Shown: positions 31,768-41,528 of the stretch, piece by piece | Layout of the letters: each line of letters starts with the position of its first letter | How positions within the stretch are numbered: position 1 is the stretch's first letter | NCBI GenBank assembly: GCA_008000375.1 | Contig: SMOI01000215.1 | Location: forward strand, 8,880 to 55,276 | Direction: 5' to 3' | From: Poteriospumella lacustris | Lineage: Eukaryota; Sar; Chrysophyceae; Chromulinales; Dinobryaceae | Length of the DNA: 46,397 nucleotides | Notes under the pieces: model-generated | Database searches by the model: none | Seen by the model: only the letters and a program-made list of their open reading frames with translations | Told to the model about the DNA's origin: nothing | Program-made: the position numbers and the translations under genes

Positions 31768-32742
31768 TGTTGAGGATCGTTTCAGAGTTGAAGTAGCTGG
31801 AATAATAATCAGAAGTCACAATTAACACGTTGGAAATCTCACAAACTCGAAAAAACAGTGTTTGAGTTGCAAGAAAGAGAGCGGGGGCGTAGGGTAATTT
31901 TTCGTCCGAACGGATGGAAAATAGTTTTTGTTTGTGTTACCGTTCAGGGCGAAAGAACAAAACGTGGAGTTGGAGTTGGCGAGTCAGCACCTGAACAGTG
32001 CCGTACGCATGTGGCCGGTCAAGATTCGATTCGAGGGCCGGGCAACGGATCGAAACGCAACATCAGCGATTTCTGGACAACGGGTCTGTGTTGATCTGGG
32101 AGTTTCTCGTCAGCCACGATGTATTTTCAGGGCTGTCTCCATTGGTTCAACTAAGAAAGTTGATGACGAACTTCAACGAATTGTGAATCGAAGAGCAGTA
32201 ACAAGTCTGTCGAGGTCATCCTGCCCACTAAATATTTGAAACACTCGGGCTGATTCGATGTGAGACTTGTGGAGCGGTTGAGTCTAGGAGTGGCGCACCA
32301 TACCATCACACAAGTATTGCTGTGGCGACTTGGGATACGTGTGGGCTAAAGTGGAAAGAAGAACCATCATACTAAGTGTTGTCTTTTATGCTTGCTCTAA
32401 TAAATCGATGGAAGAGAAGGTAAATAGGGCAGGCGACCTTCCATTTATCACAAAAGGATTGATGGAGGGTATTGCCATGTCCCAATAGTCGGTCATACAT
32501 TAAATTTGTTCTACAATCTATGGTCATGGAAGGAGCGACAATAAATAACGAGTTAATATGCATGAGAGAGATATGTGCAACAACATCAAGAAATAATATG
32601 CAACAGAAGAAGTCTTGTATCCGTCGAGATGAGAGAGCTCGACGACATCACAAAGCGAATATCTATGGAGACGAGGGCAAAAAATGGTCAATGTCAAGCG
32701 ATGTGGAGTCGAACAGTAAGGTGGCTGTGGTGAGAATGGTCT
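31768..32742. other. Intergenic between RRM gene and GST-like gene
   Basis: It contains the promoter of the RRM gene (right after 31767) and the 3' side of the GST-like gene (left of 32743). Small + strand frames near 31858-32239 have no family resemblance. No gene supported. Confidence 0.45.
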
Positions 32743-33693
32743 TTAAGCCCTTTCGACCCGGTGATCGGCATACAGCTTCATCACATATTGTCCAGTGATC
32801 GTGCTTCGCCATTTATCGATCTCTCCTCGGGCGTCGGGGTCCGAGAGGTATAGCTCTTGAAATTGAGCGGTGAATTTCCCGCCACAGTATAGCGGTGGGA
32901 GTAAAATGGGGGCTGCCAACGATGCCAGGGCGATGTCGGCCAGAGACAACTCGTCGCCAAGTAGATAGGTACCCTTTCGGTCGGCAACAAGACGGTCGAG
33001 TCTGTCGAACGTCTGCTGCAAGGACCCTTTGCACTTCGTCACCGCTACTTCATCGAATGGGCGGAATACCTTTTTCATGATCTTGATCACATAGTTCCCA
33101 AGATATGCGTGCCAAAAGGACCGAAACAACCAATGTCGATTGGTCGTACACAATCGATGGAAGAGTTGAATGTTCGCCGGTTTCAGCATGATACTGTACA
33201 CCGCCTGACGATTCAAAGGACCCAATTCGTTGTCTAAAAGCACCTTCAAATCAGGTGGAATCGAAGGAAGACCAGAAAACTCGGCCAATTCCCAGCTGTC
33301 CGTCAATACTCGTCCATCGGGAAGTACCGCCACAGGAACTGCGGTGGCTCTAGCCGCCGCATCTCTTCGCTTGGATTTCTTTCTTTCTTCTTCAGTCAAT
33401 GGTACTCCACAATTCTCTAGAGTTTCCTTTTCTTTTACACCCATAAGACGCGATGATTGCGAGAAATGACGCTCACGATCATAAACACGTACACGCATCA
33501 CGGGCAAGGCATGTTGTCCTGGAGCGTAGTCATGTTCGACCAACTTCTTTCCTCCTTTCTCCAGTGCCCACACGGCGAGTTCACAATAATGTGAAAAGGA
33601 AATAGTGACCATTTGAATGGCTTGTTGATCTTTGGCCAACTTGAAGTAGTTGGGCGTGAAGGTCTTCGCTACCCATGGAAGTACCGATTTCAT
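32743..33693 (-). CDS. Glutathione S-transferase-like protein
   Basis: The frame is open further upstream, but the ATG at 33693 (MKSVLPWVAKTF) is preferred because the domain begins soon after and the upstream part looks non-coding. The 316-residue product has a thioredoxin-like N-terminal domain: MVTISFSHYCELAVWALEKGG on the first strand and helix, then after a Lys/Arg/Ala-rich insertion VPVAVLPDGRVLTDSWELA, with the cis-Pro and the Asp-Ser pair that normally bind glutathione. The helical C-terminal domain has TYLLGDELSLADIALASLAA, the usual N-capping box region. The first strand has HYC rather than a plain catalytic Ser or Tyr, so the class is unclear. A detoxification or redox role is family knowledge; the substrate is not known. 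It lies between two divergent RRM paralogues. Confidence 0.8.
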   Translation of the reverse strand: MKSVLPWVAKTFTPNYFKLAKDQQAIQMVTISFSHYCELAVWALEKGGKKLVEHDYAPGQHALPVMRVRVYDRERHFSQSSRLMGVKEKETLENCGVPLTEEERKKSKRRDAAARATAVPVAVLPDGRVLTDSWELAEFSGLPSIPPDLKVLLDNELGPLNRQAVYSIMLKPANIQLFHRLCTTNRHWLFRSFWHAYLGNYVIKIMKKVFRPFDEVAVTKCKGSLQQTFDRLDRLVADRKGTYLLGDELSLADIALASLAAPILLPPLYCGGKFTAQFQELYLSDPDARGEIDKWRSTITGQYVMKLYADHRVERA

Positions 33694-34238
33694 TATTGAT
33701 GTTGTTCGAGTACGTAAATAATGATCACAATGCGAATCCTCTGCCAATAGGAGGGATGCTCTTTTGACGCTCTTTGTGCTTCCTGTACATATAGGATATT
33801 GTGCTCCTCTGTTCTTCTTCCAAAGGATCAACAGAACCCATCGATGGTCGACCAGTTGGCGGTTGGAGGTGCAGCAGTGAGGTGCAACCCTCCAGTGTTC
33901 AACGCTATACTTGACGACAGAAATGATGCCGCACTTCGTCGGCGCCACAAACCGGGAACCCTCGGGGAAATGTCCCCCCTTTTGTGTGACCGACGTATAC
34001 TAGGACTTGTGAAGCTCAGTGACGTGCTCTTGGAAATGCGACACACGCACACACACCAAGTCCTTCTTTTTCTTTCACAGGGCCCACCCACCCACTCAAA
34101 CCAATGGAAGGAAACCTATCTAATGACCAAAAGCTGGCCAATAGTAGAACTCGATTTCCATGTAATAGGATTGTTCTGAAATAGAATTCTGAAGAGCATA
34201 TACGACACCCCTTTGATGGATCAGTTGGCCAGTAAAGG
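33694..34238. other. Divergent promoter region
   Basis: Shared upstream space of the GST-like gene (-) and RRM paralogue 2 (+). A + strand frame (33799-34179) and the upstream extension of the GST frame cover it, but neither has family support. Confidence 0.45.
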
Positions 34239-36412
34239 ATGCATCATCAACAACCTCAGCACAGCGGTCAACGAAGCGCCTCAAATCGTCACCCGAATTC
34301 AAATCCAGCGAACCCTTCTTCTCTTCAATCGACCCAGAATCAATCTATGTCTTCCTCATTCCCTACTCCATTTTTCCATCATGGGAACAATCGATCAACA
34401 AGTTCTGCACCATCATCATCGTCGAAATCGTTGTTTGTTGGTGATTTGTCCTTCTTCTGCACGGAACTGGAATTGGTCAATATTTTCTCACGTTTTGGTC
34501 CCATTGAAGCATTGGAAATTAAACGTGGGCGTCACGGTGACAGTTTGATGCATGGGTTTCTGGAATTTGTGAATGAATCAGACGCCCATCGGGCCATTCA
34601 AGAAGTGAGCGGTCGAAAATTCATGGGTCGTCATATCAAGTAAGTTTCGCTTTGTTTTTTCTTAATCTAACCCCGCGAGTAATGTGTAATGATATTGTTT
34701 TATGTGAACTGAACAGGGTGAATTGGACCAATCAAAAGATCATTGATCAACCGGATGCCTCGAAGTGGATTCAAGTGCACGTGAATTTCCTCACACCGAA
34801 CGTGACCATGAAAGTGACCGAAGAATTCTTGGAATCGGTCTTTCTTCCCTTTGGAACGGTACCCGATGTGTCCGTGAAACGACATTTGTGCTCTTATCAA
34901 CCGCCACAAGTGACTGGCTATGCCTTTGTGTATTTTGTGGATGTGCATGCGGCGTTGCGCGCGATCTACGCACTCAAAAATGTGCCCGTGGAATCGGTTT
35001 TCTTCGAATGTTGTTTGTCACACAAAGCGGAGCAAATGCTGAAAGAACTGCAAGGAATGTCGGGAGTGATCAAACGCCAACAAACGCCCAATCCATCCGC
35101 CTTCTTCAAACGCTTCGAGAAAGTGTCATTACAACAAGCATCTCATGCCGCTGCTTCCGATACGGCGTATGAAAGTGGTCTGTCTGCTTCCATGAGCCAT
35201 CTGACGACTGCCACGTCATCACAGGCGGCGCGACCTTCTCCTATTCACACCTTGATGCTTCAATCTACGGTACCGGTCAACATGGCAACGTCGCATGGAC
35301 GAACCCTACCTTCCTCTGGCCACCCATTGAAACACCACGCATCATCTTCACTGTCGGCATCGTCCAATCGCCACCCGCATGTGTCTTCGCATGCGTCGGG
35401 ATACGTTGCTGCTTCGCATCCGATGGCGCCCATGCGTACACCGGGGCATCAATCGACAGCTTCTGATCGATCCGTATCGACCCCCGTCCTTCTCAATCCG
35501 CAACAGTTATTGCAGTTGTCGAAAGCCCAATCTGCGTCCGCTGGCCCCGCCGCCTTTACATCTCCTACGGTACCTGCTCGAGATTTGTATCATTATCCAC
35601 CGCCTGCGCCGGTGCAAGGTCGTGAAGTGTACGGCGCTGCTACTCTCTCACGAGCATCGTCGTCACACTCACACGATGTACAATCACCCGCTGGGATGCG
35701 TCATCATCTCTCGTCATTGACCACGCACCCCCCTGTACCACCAGTGGCAACCGCGTCCCCAACGGCTTCCTCCTATTATCAGGTTCGGCCACCAGAACCA
35801 GAGAACCGATCGCCCAGTCACACAATGACTAGCGCGGTGACACCCACCGCCTCGTGGACGCACAGCCACCTGTCAACGATGTTGTTTCGTCGTCCCTCCT
35901 CCCCGAATCTGTCGTCTGCCGCCGTCGTCTCGCCCAGAGTCGCTGCACCTTCCTCCGGTTTCTCAGTGCTGCCCACGGTTGCCGAAACGACATCGGCGAC
36001 ATCGTCGTCCCTGTTTCCGTTGGATTCGTTGTCCGCATCGACGGTCTCCATGGATGACTGGCAGGCATCTCACGTTCAGCCTCCTCTCCCGGCCGCGGCC
36101 ACCAAAACATCCTATCTGCCGCCCTCGTATCTCTCGCAGCGTCCGGATCTCTTGCCAACTTCCGCACACTCGTCGTTCTATGGACAAGCGGATGCCAAGC
36201 TGCTCGATTCTGCGCCGGATCTGACCGTACCGGTACAAGAAGTACCCACTCCTCGTGGTGTGTATCATCAGCCGCGTCCACTCGATCACAACGGCGCCGA
36301 TTTTGAATCTCTGTTCGACGAGGTGTCGATCGTTCCTCCTGAACCAGGAGATGCGTTGTGTTCTGACGAGCCATCGACCTCGGAAGCGACGGCTGTATCG
36401 GACGCCGCGTAA
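34239..36412 (+). CDS. Tandem-RRM RNA-binding protein, paralogue 2
   Basis: Exons are 34239-34639 and 34717-36412. The 77-nt intron (GTAAGT to ACAG) sits at the same codon position as in paralogue 1. The product has 698 residues; a later ATG near 34347 is a possible alternative start. RRM 1 (about residues 64-135) has LFVGDL and SLMHGFLEF and ends FMGRHIK. RRM 2 (about 150-240) has WIQVHVNFLTP and GYAFVYF, then AEQMLKELQGMSGVIKRQQT and NPSAFFKR. The 450-residue tail is rich in Ser, His, Pro and Ala and likely disordered, as in many RNA-granule proteins (inference). The tail is about twice as long as in paralogue 1. A T/C-rich tract of nearly 3 kb follows the stop. Confidence 0.85.
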
Positions 36413-37690
36413 GCTGATTGTGGTCTCCTCTTCCTCGCTCGCTTCCCTATTTCTTCCGTTGGGGTACAACCGTCTATTGTCCCACGCCCTGGTTTCTCGC
36501 TCGTTGGCTCCACTGGTTAGTTCATTGGTTCTGTTTGGTTTTTCTATTGGTTCTTTTCAATCCGCAGTACAACAAGTGGTTTCTCTGCTCTCACTCACCT
36601 CCCTCTGACGTATCCTCCTGCCTGCTGTCCTCGTCGTCTTTGACTCTGGTTCTCATTGATATTGATATTGTTGACTGTCATCGCCCCCAACCACACGCAA
36701 CACGCCACACATAACTGTATATCCCATATATGCTATAGACACTGCCCACAGTTATCCATTTTCTTCATCGGGGCGGCCCCCGTCCAGTGTCAACAACACT
36801 GGTGACGACGCCCCCGCCGCCGATGATGTTGCTTTCTTGATTCTTTTTGTGTCTCTGACCCCCCTCCTCCCTTCGCGACGGTGTGCATTGTATCGTTGGA
36901 TTGGTTGCTGTTTGATCGCTTGTACAGGACATCGATGGTTGCTTTCTTTCTTTGTTTGAATTTTGTTTTACATGTTCGGGGAGTGCGAGGGTGGCCTGTG
37001 ATGAACGGTGTTTCGTTGCGCGTGCATCATTGTTCACTCGCTTCAATCCTCGTTGCCCCCTCCCTCTCCACCCTCCCTCTTCAACCTCCCTCCGTTGACC
37101 TGCCCGCTTTATGTCACACCATTCGTTCGAAATTGCTTCCCCCATTGTTGGTTCCCTTGTGCATTCTGGTCTTTTTTGGTCGATTGATGTTTGATTGGGT
37201 CTCGATCGGAGTCGATTGGGACCGTTGAAACTCTCATAGTCGCCCCCCCCCCTCTTCCACACCGCTCATATCGCCGCTTCTCTCTCCTCTTCAGCCTCTT
37301 CAGCCTCTTTCGCGTCTTTCTGTGGTTCGTTGTCACCCAGTAGTTGATTGAGTGATTGATTGGTTTTGTTTGATTCAATACTGGCTCAATACTGGCTCGC
37401 TGTCATTCTTTCTTCATATCGATGATGGTGATGATGTATTCTGTTCTGTTTGTTGTGTTCTCGTTGGAATTGCTTCGTGTTGGTTTTCTCCCCTTCACCT
37501 CCCCCCAACCTTTCCAACATTTGTTCCTTTCCGCGTCCACCTTCGTTCTGTCTACGTTCGTTCGTTCTGCCTTCGTTCCTGGATTCGTTCTGCTGGGTGC
37601 TGTTGTTGTTGTTATTCTCCCATTTCGCACAATCTGGGTAGTTTATGTACGCACCCCTTTCCCCCCGCCCATTGGTGGACCCGCCCCATT

Positions 37691-37730
37691 TCTCTCCTGC
37701 TCTCTCCTGCTCTCTCCTGCTCTCTCCTGC
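37691..37730 (+). repeat. Four exact copies of tctctcctgc
   Basis: Perfect 10-bp tandem array, with looser copies of ctctcctgctc downstream near 37790. Confidence 0.85.
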
Positions 37731-38903
37731 TCTGCTCTCGCCGGCTCTCTTCATCATTCTTCATCTCTCTTCCTTCTTGGCTCGCCATCTCTCTCCTGCT
37801 CTCTCCCCTCTTCACCTCTTGAAGAGGGAGGGAAGCAGGTGAACTGTTCGTTGTTTGATTCGCTGTGGCTGTTTCGTTCGTTCTCATTTTTAGTGCATCC
37901 CGTTCGTTACGATTCGTTCCGATTCGTTGCGATCAATTTGGGGGCATTGTCGTGTATCACCGGAGGGTAGAGATCGGGCCTTCACCACTCGGTGATACAC
38001 GTGCGCTTCGCTTGTATATGTGATGACTGTATCTCACTCCGGGGCATCTCGTCGTCGCCCCCGATGGCGCGGGGGCGCCTCGCTTCCTCCTTCCTCGTCT
38101 CGTTCTCCTTCTCATTCTCCTTCCCGTCCTCCTTCTGCCATCCATCATTAAATCGTGCTTACTCCTCCCTTCCGTTTCCCTCTTGCACCCACCTCGTTTC
38201 TGCCCCCCCCACCACACACATTGTCAATGTTTCTCTGTTTCTCCACACACACATTGGTCATGTTCCTACCAGATCGATCGATCGATCGATCGTGAGTAGT
38301 TTGTCTATCGTCGTTCACACTCACGTCATCGTTCACCTCCCCTCCCTACCCCTTTCCCCATTATCTCCACCACCGCCGCCTCTTGATTTGTTCGCCATCA
38401 TCGTTAGTTGTGATGCAGCCCCCCCCCCAAAAAAACCTATTCGTTCGCGTTTGTTTGTTTGTTCGTTTGTTATGGATCAATGGTCTCCCCCATCCCGGCC
38501 GCCGTACGCTGTGTGTGACTGTACTTTATCCCCAAATCTTTAGAGCACGTCGGAGGGTGCCTGGCTGACTGTCTGTCTCTCTTGCATCGTTTATCGCTTC
38601 CTCTCTCTCGTCTCATTCGCCCCCCCCTCTCTCTCCTCTCGCTCGTAGTTGTTCTTCGCTGTCCCATCTCCTCCTCCGTGCACCTTCCCCACGCTGCGTG
38701 GTCGTGGGCGTGGGGCTTGTTTTGTTTTGTGTTTCACGTTGTCAGCGCTACCCGTATTGGCCCAGTCCCCCGTCCTACTCCCCCCGTCACATGCTTTAGA
38801 CGCGGGGGAGGAAGGGGGCAGGGCACGGATGCCATCATCTCCCTCTTACCACTGAATTCCACTTGCCAATCACTGACCTTGTCGCTGTTCTCTCGATGGT
38901 ACA

Positions 38904-38955
38904 TTACCCACTCCTCTATGATAAGTTACCCACTCCTCTATGATACGTTACCCAC
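38904..38955 (+). repeat. 22-bp tandem repeat (2.4 copies)
   Basis: ttacccactcctctatgata is repeated at 38904 and 38926, followed by a partial third copy. Confidence 0.75.
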
Positions 38956-39063
38956 CTTTTGGTTTACTCCCCCAATGGCGATGTTTCAGCCGCCTCCGGG
39001 GAGATCGTCGCTTGGCTGCCCCCGCCCCCACGCGCCCCACACAAAGGCACACACACACTTTGC

Positions 39064-39126
39064 TCATTGACGTTGAAGTTTTCATTGACGTTGAAGTAGT
39101 TTTCATTGACGTTGAAGTAGTTTTCA
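39064..39126 (+). repeat. Three copies of tcattgacgttgaag, 18-21 bp period
   Basis: The copies start near 39064, 39082 and 39103. The array lies about 140 bp before the candidate poly(A) signal. In RNA the near-perfect units could act as repeated binding sites (inference). Confidence 0.75.
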
Positions 39127-39265
39127 TGGCGACAAAGGTTGTTTCTCACATGTTCTGCTCTTATTATAATTTATTGATGTGTTGATGGGTCCCCCCTCGC
39201 GACACCCTCGCACGATCTGGGCGTCTTCGTCGGTCTAGCTCCTCATCTTCTGTCGCCCCACAATC

Positions 39266-39271
39266 AATAAA
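39266..39271 (+). terminator. Candidate poly(A) signal AATAAA
   Basis: AATAAA is followed at 39288-39305 by a T-rich element (ttatcttttctttatttt). It lies where the pyrimidine bias of the preceding tract ends. The usual hexamer of this organism is not known. Confidence 0.35.
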
Positions 39272-39421
39272 GCCCCCCGCGCTAGTTTATCTTTTCTTTA
39301 TTTTGGCGCATGGGGTTACGACGTATGGTTAGTGCATAGGGTTAGACCTGTCCAAGGTCAACTCCTCGGTCTCGTTGTACTGTCTTCCTCGCGCCTATCG
39401 CAGTAGACTGTTTTGTATCTG

Positions 39422-39448
39422 ACCGATCGATCGATTCGATCGATCGGT
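39422..39448. repeat. Perfect 13-bp inverted repeat with 1-bp centre
   Basis: accgatcgatcga at 39422-39434 is followed by one T and its exact reverse complement at 39436-39448. A separate (GATC)n run is at 38274-38292. Confidence 0.9.
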
Positions 39449-39565
39449 TGATGGGCCAATCGTCGCTGTAAACCTGAACAAGTTAATTCGCGCCACGACC
39501 AAATGTCAAAGTCTTCACCACAGGGCACACTGTTAGAGACACCTTAACTTCTGTTAGAGACACTG

Positions 39566-40449
39566 TTAGAGACACCAGCGGTCGGTGATGACAACGTAGC
39601 AGACGTAGCAGAACCAATGGAGATGCGAAGATGCTACAGATGGAAAAAGAAAAATACAGACACAGCAAATCAGCTCAGGGAGCCAACATGTGATGCGGAT
39701 TCGTATACCGGCAGATAAAATATTTATATACAGAACGGTTGGTCGATCAACGGTTGAAGTGGATTGTGGCTTTCTTTCATTGACACTTTTTGCTCTCCTC
39801 GAATGGATTCGTCGATATAGTAGCCTACGGTGATTCGAGTCCGATGAGCCAGGCATCAAACGCACACATAACAATGCCAACGACGAGCAGAAGGATTCAT
39901 TCCGTCGATCCTCTGCATCGTCGCAGATCATCGTGCCCAGTTCGCCCTCTTCGGATGAGGTTTCCACAGATCCAGTGAGTCCAGACAACGAAGCTGGCGC
40001 AGTCGTCTCATCCCCAAACTTGAAATTCCACAATGAGAATAACATATACCAAATCGAAGTATTCATCGAGTCTGGATTAAGGAGATCCCATTGTTCTAAT
40101 AGAAGACAGTCAATAAAAGAATAACTATTCGATGAAAACACTCCCATGACAAAAACTAGTCATTAAAGCCAGAAAATAGATCATTACCTGCCGATCCACC
40201 TTTTCCTGTCGCATCTATGATAATTGGAAGCAAATATATGTCATAGGAAAGTGTTAGTCGCAGGGAAAGAGGCGGATAGGAAAACATAAAACATCGGGAA
40301 TTAATTCTTACCTGCTGTTGGGATCGGCGTGTTTCCGCCTCGAGGATAGCTCGAACATCGGCACGAATATCACCTGGCGCACTCACATCTATCAATCTCT
40401 CCAACCATTCTGCAGTGACTTCATTGTTTCTTCGTGCATATTCCGTCAT
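39566..40449 (-). CDS. Small spliced gene, unknown function (model uncertain)
   Basis: Exon 1 is 40449-40312 (46 codons, helical and charged: VTAEWLERLIDVSAPGDIRA). It ends at CAG|GTAAGA. A 27-nt micro-exon at 40214-40188 (MRQEKVDRQ) is flanked by ATAG and GTAATG and keeps the frame. The next acceptor is ambiguous. ATTAG with an exon from 40095 gives a protein of about 65 residues that stops after ten codons. TCAAG with an exon from 40018 opens a frame of about 150 codons, first acidic (TSSEEGELGT) and later hydrophobic, to 39566. The hydrophobic end may not be real. No family is recognised. The upstream boundary may also be an acceptor (CTCAG just before the ATG), so more 5' exons are possible. 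Confidence 0.35.
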
Positions 40450-41528
40450 TGCTGAGACACAATAAAAAAGAAAGAAAGATAGAAAGAAAGAAATATGGTG
40501 AGTCCTCCGATTGACCGATCGATCCACAGCTGGGATGATGATGATTGCTGACCGCGCCGAAGAAGAAGAAGTGTAGCCGAACGGACGGATGGACAAACCT
40601 CAGCCGGTTGGACGGAACACGCAGAATCTGTGAAGTGACCTGTGACCGTCAGTCGCTGCTGGTCACGCACGCAGAATCTGTGTGGTCACACGTCAATGGT
40701 CGTTCACGCAGACCCTGCTGCTGCTGCTGTTTCGTGCGTGTGCGATGCGGATAGCACAGTGTGGACGAACGCTGATGCGCAAAACAACGCTCTGTGTTAA
40801 TCTACCTCCCCCCAGTGGCCCAGTGACCACCGAACAACAGACGTAGTAAAGGACATATTTTGTTTAAGTATCGCGACGTCGTTACTCATATGACGAGAAG
40901 AGAACAGTACATCCAAACAAACAAAACAAAACAAAACAAACAAAAAACAAAAACGAAACGAAAGTGGTCACACAGTGCGCTATGGAGGACAACGAAAAAT
41001 GGCAACGAATACGGGTGGCGACGGCGGCGGCGGTGGTGGACCTGGTGACGGGTGGGGAGAGGGCGGTTGGTTGTGTACAGCACAGCACAGCGCAGAACAG
41101 AACACCGATGGCGGAAATAAAACACTCACACAACGTACACTCCACCCCGCCCCCTCCACCGACCAACCGCTCGTCTGCCTCCATTACGCCGCAGACACAG
41201 GTGTTTTTGTTTTTTGTGTTTATGTCATCACCGATACGATTAAAGCACGCACACGTGTGGTCCACGTACAGTATGTACGCATACATATACATGTCTATGT
41301 TGTAGAGATCGATTCAGGCAGCTGCCATGGCAAACGGGAACGCATGTGGGGCGGCGCGGTGTCCATCCCGTTGTGGGAGATAAACACGTCACTGATGAGG
41401 CTGGCAAGCAGCCGTGGCCAACACACGTTGGCCTGTTCGTACCTCACTAACGGTGGTGGGGCGGGGGGGGGGGGGGCGACGCGACGAGTTTCTAGACCGT
41501 TAGAGGCTCGGCCTCTCTCTCTCGCTCT
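40450..41528. other. Intergenic; 3' flank of kinase gene
   Basis: Bases 40905-40960 are A-rich on + (caaaac and caaaaa words), so T-rich on the kinase sense strand. Bases 40600-40720 contain a repeated word cacgcagaatctgtg at 40658? and nearby (acgcagaatctgtgaagtgac and acgcagaatctgtgtggtcac). No gene is supported in the + strand frames at 40964-41547. Confidence 0.4.

Larger units (their letters stand above)
36413..39300 (+). other. 2.9-kb gene-free tract, pyrimidine-rich on +; candidate long 3' UTR
   Basis: No believable coding frame. The + strand is T/C-rich and A-poor; for example 37441-37500 holds 30 T and 3 A. The bias starts at the stop codon of RRM paralogue 2 and fades near 39300, just after an AATAAA at 39266. 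It mirrors the tract behind RRM paralogue 1. Frames such as 36881-37228 and 37422-37970 are hydrophobic only because T-rich codons give Phe, Leu and Val. Confidence 0.45.

Noticed and set aside
37422-37970. 182-codon hydrophobic frame that looks like a membrane protein
   Set aside because: T-rich DNA encodes Phe, Leu and Val in any frame; three overlapping frames look the same.
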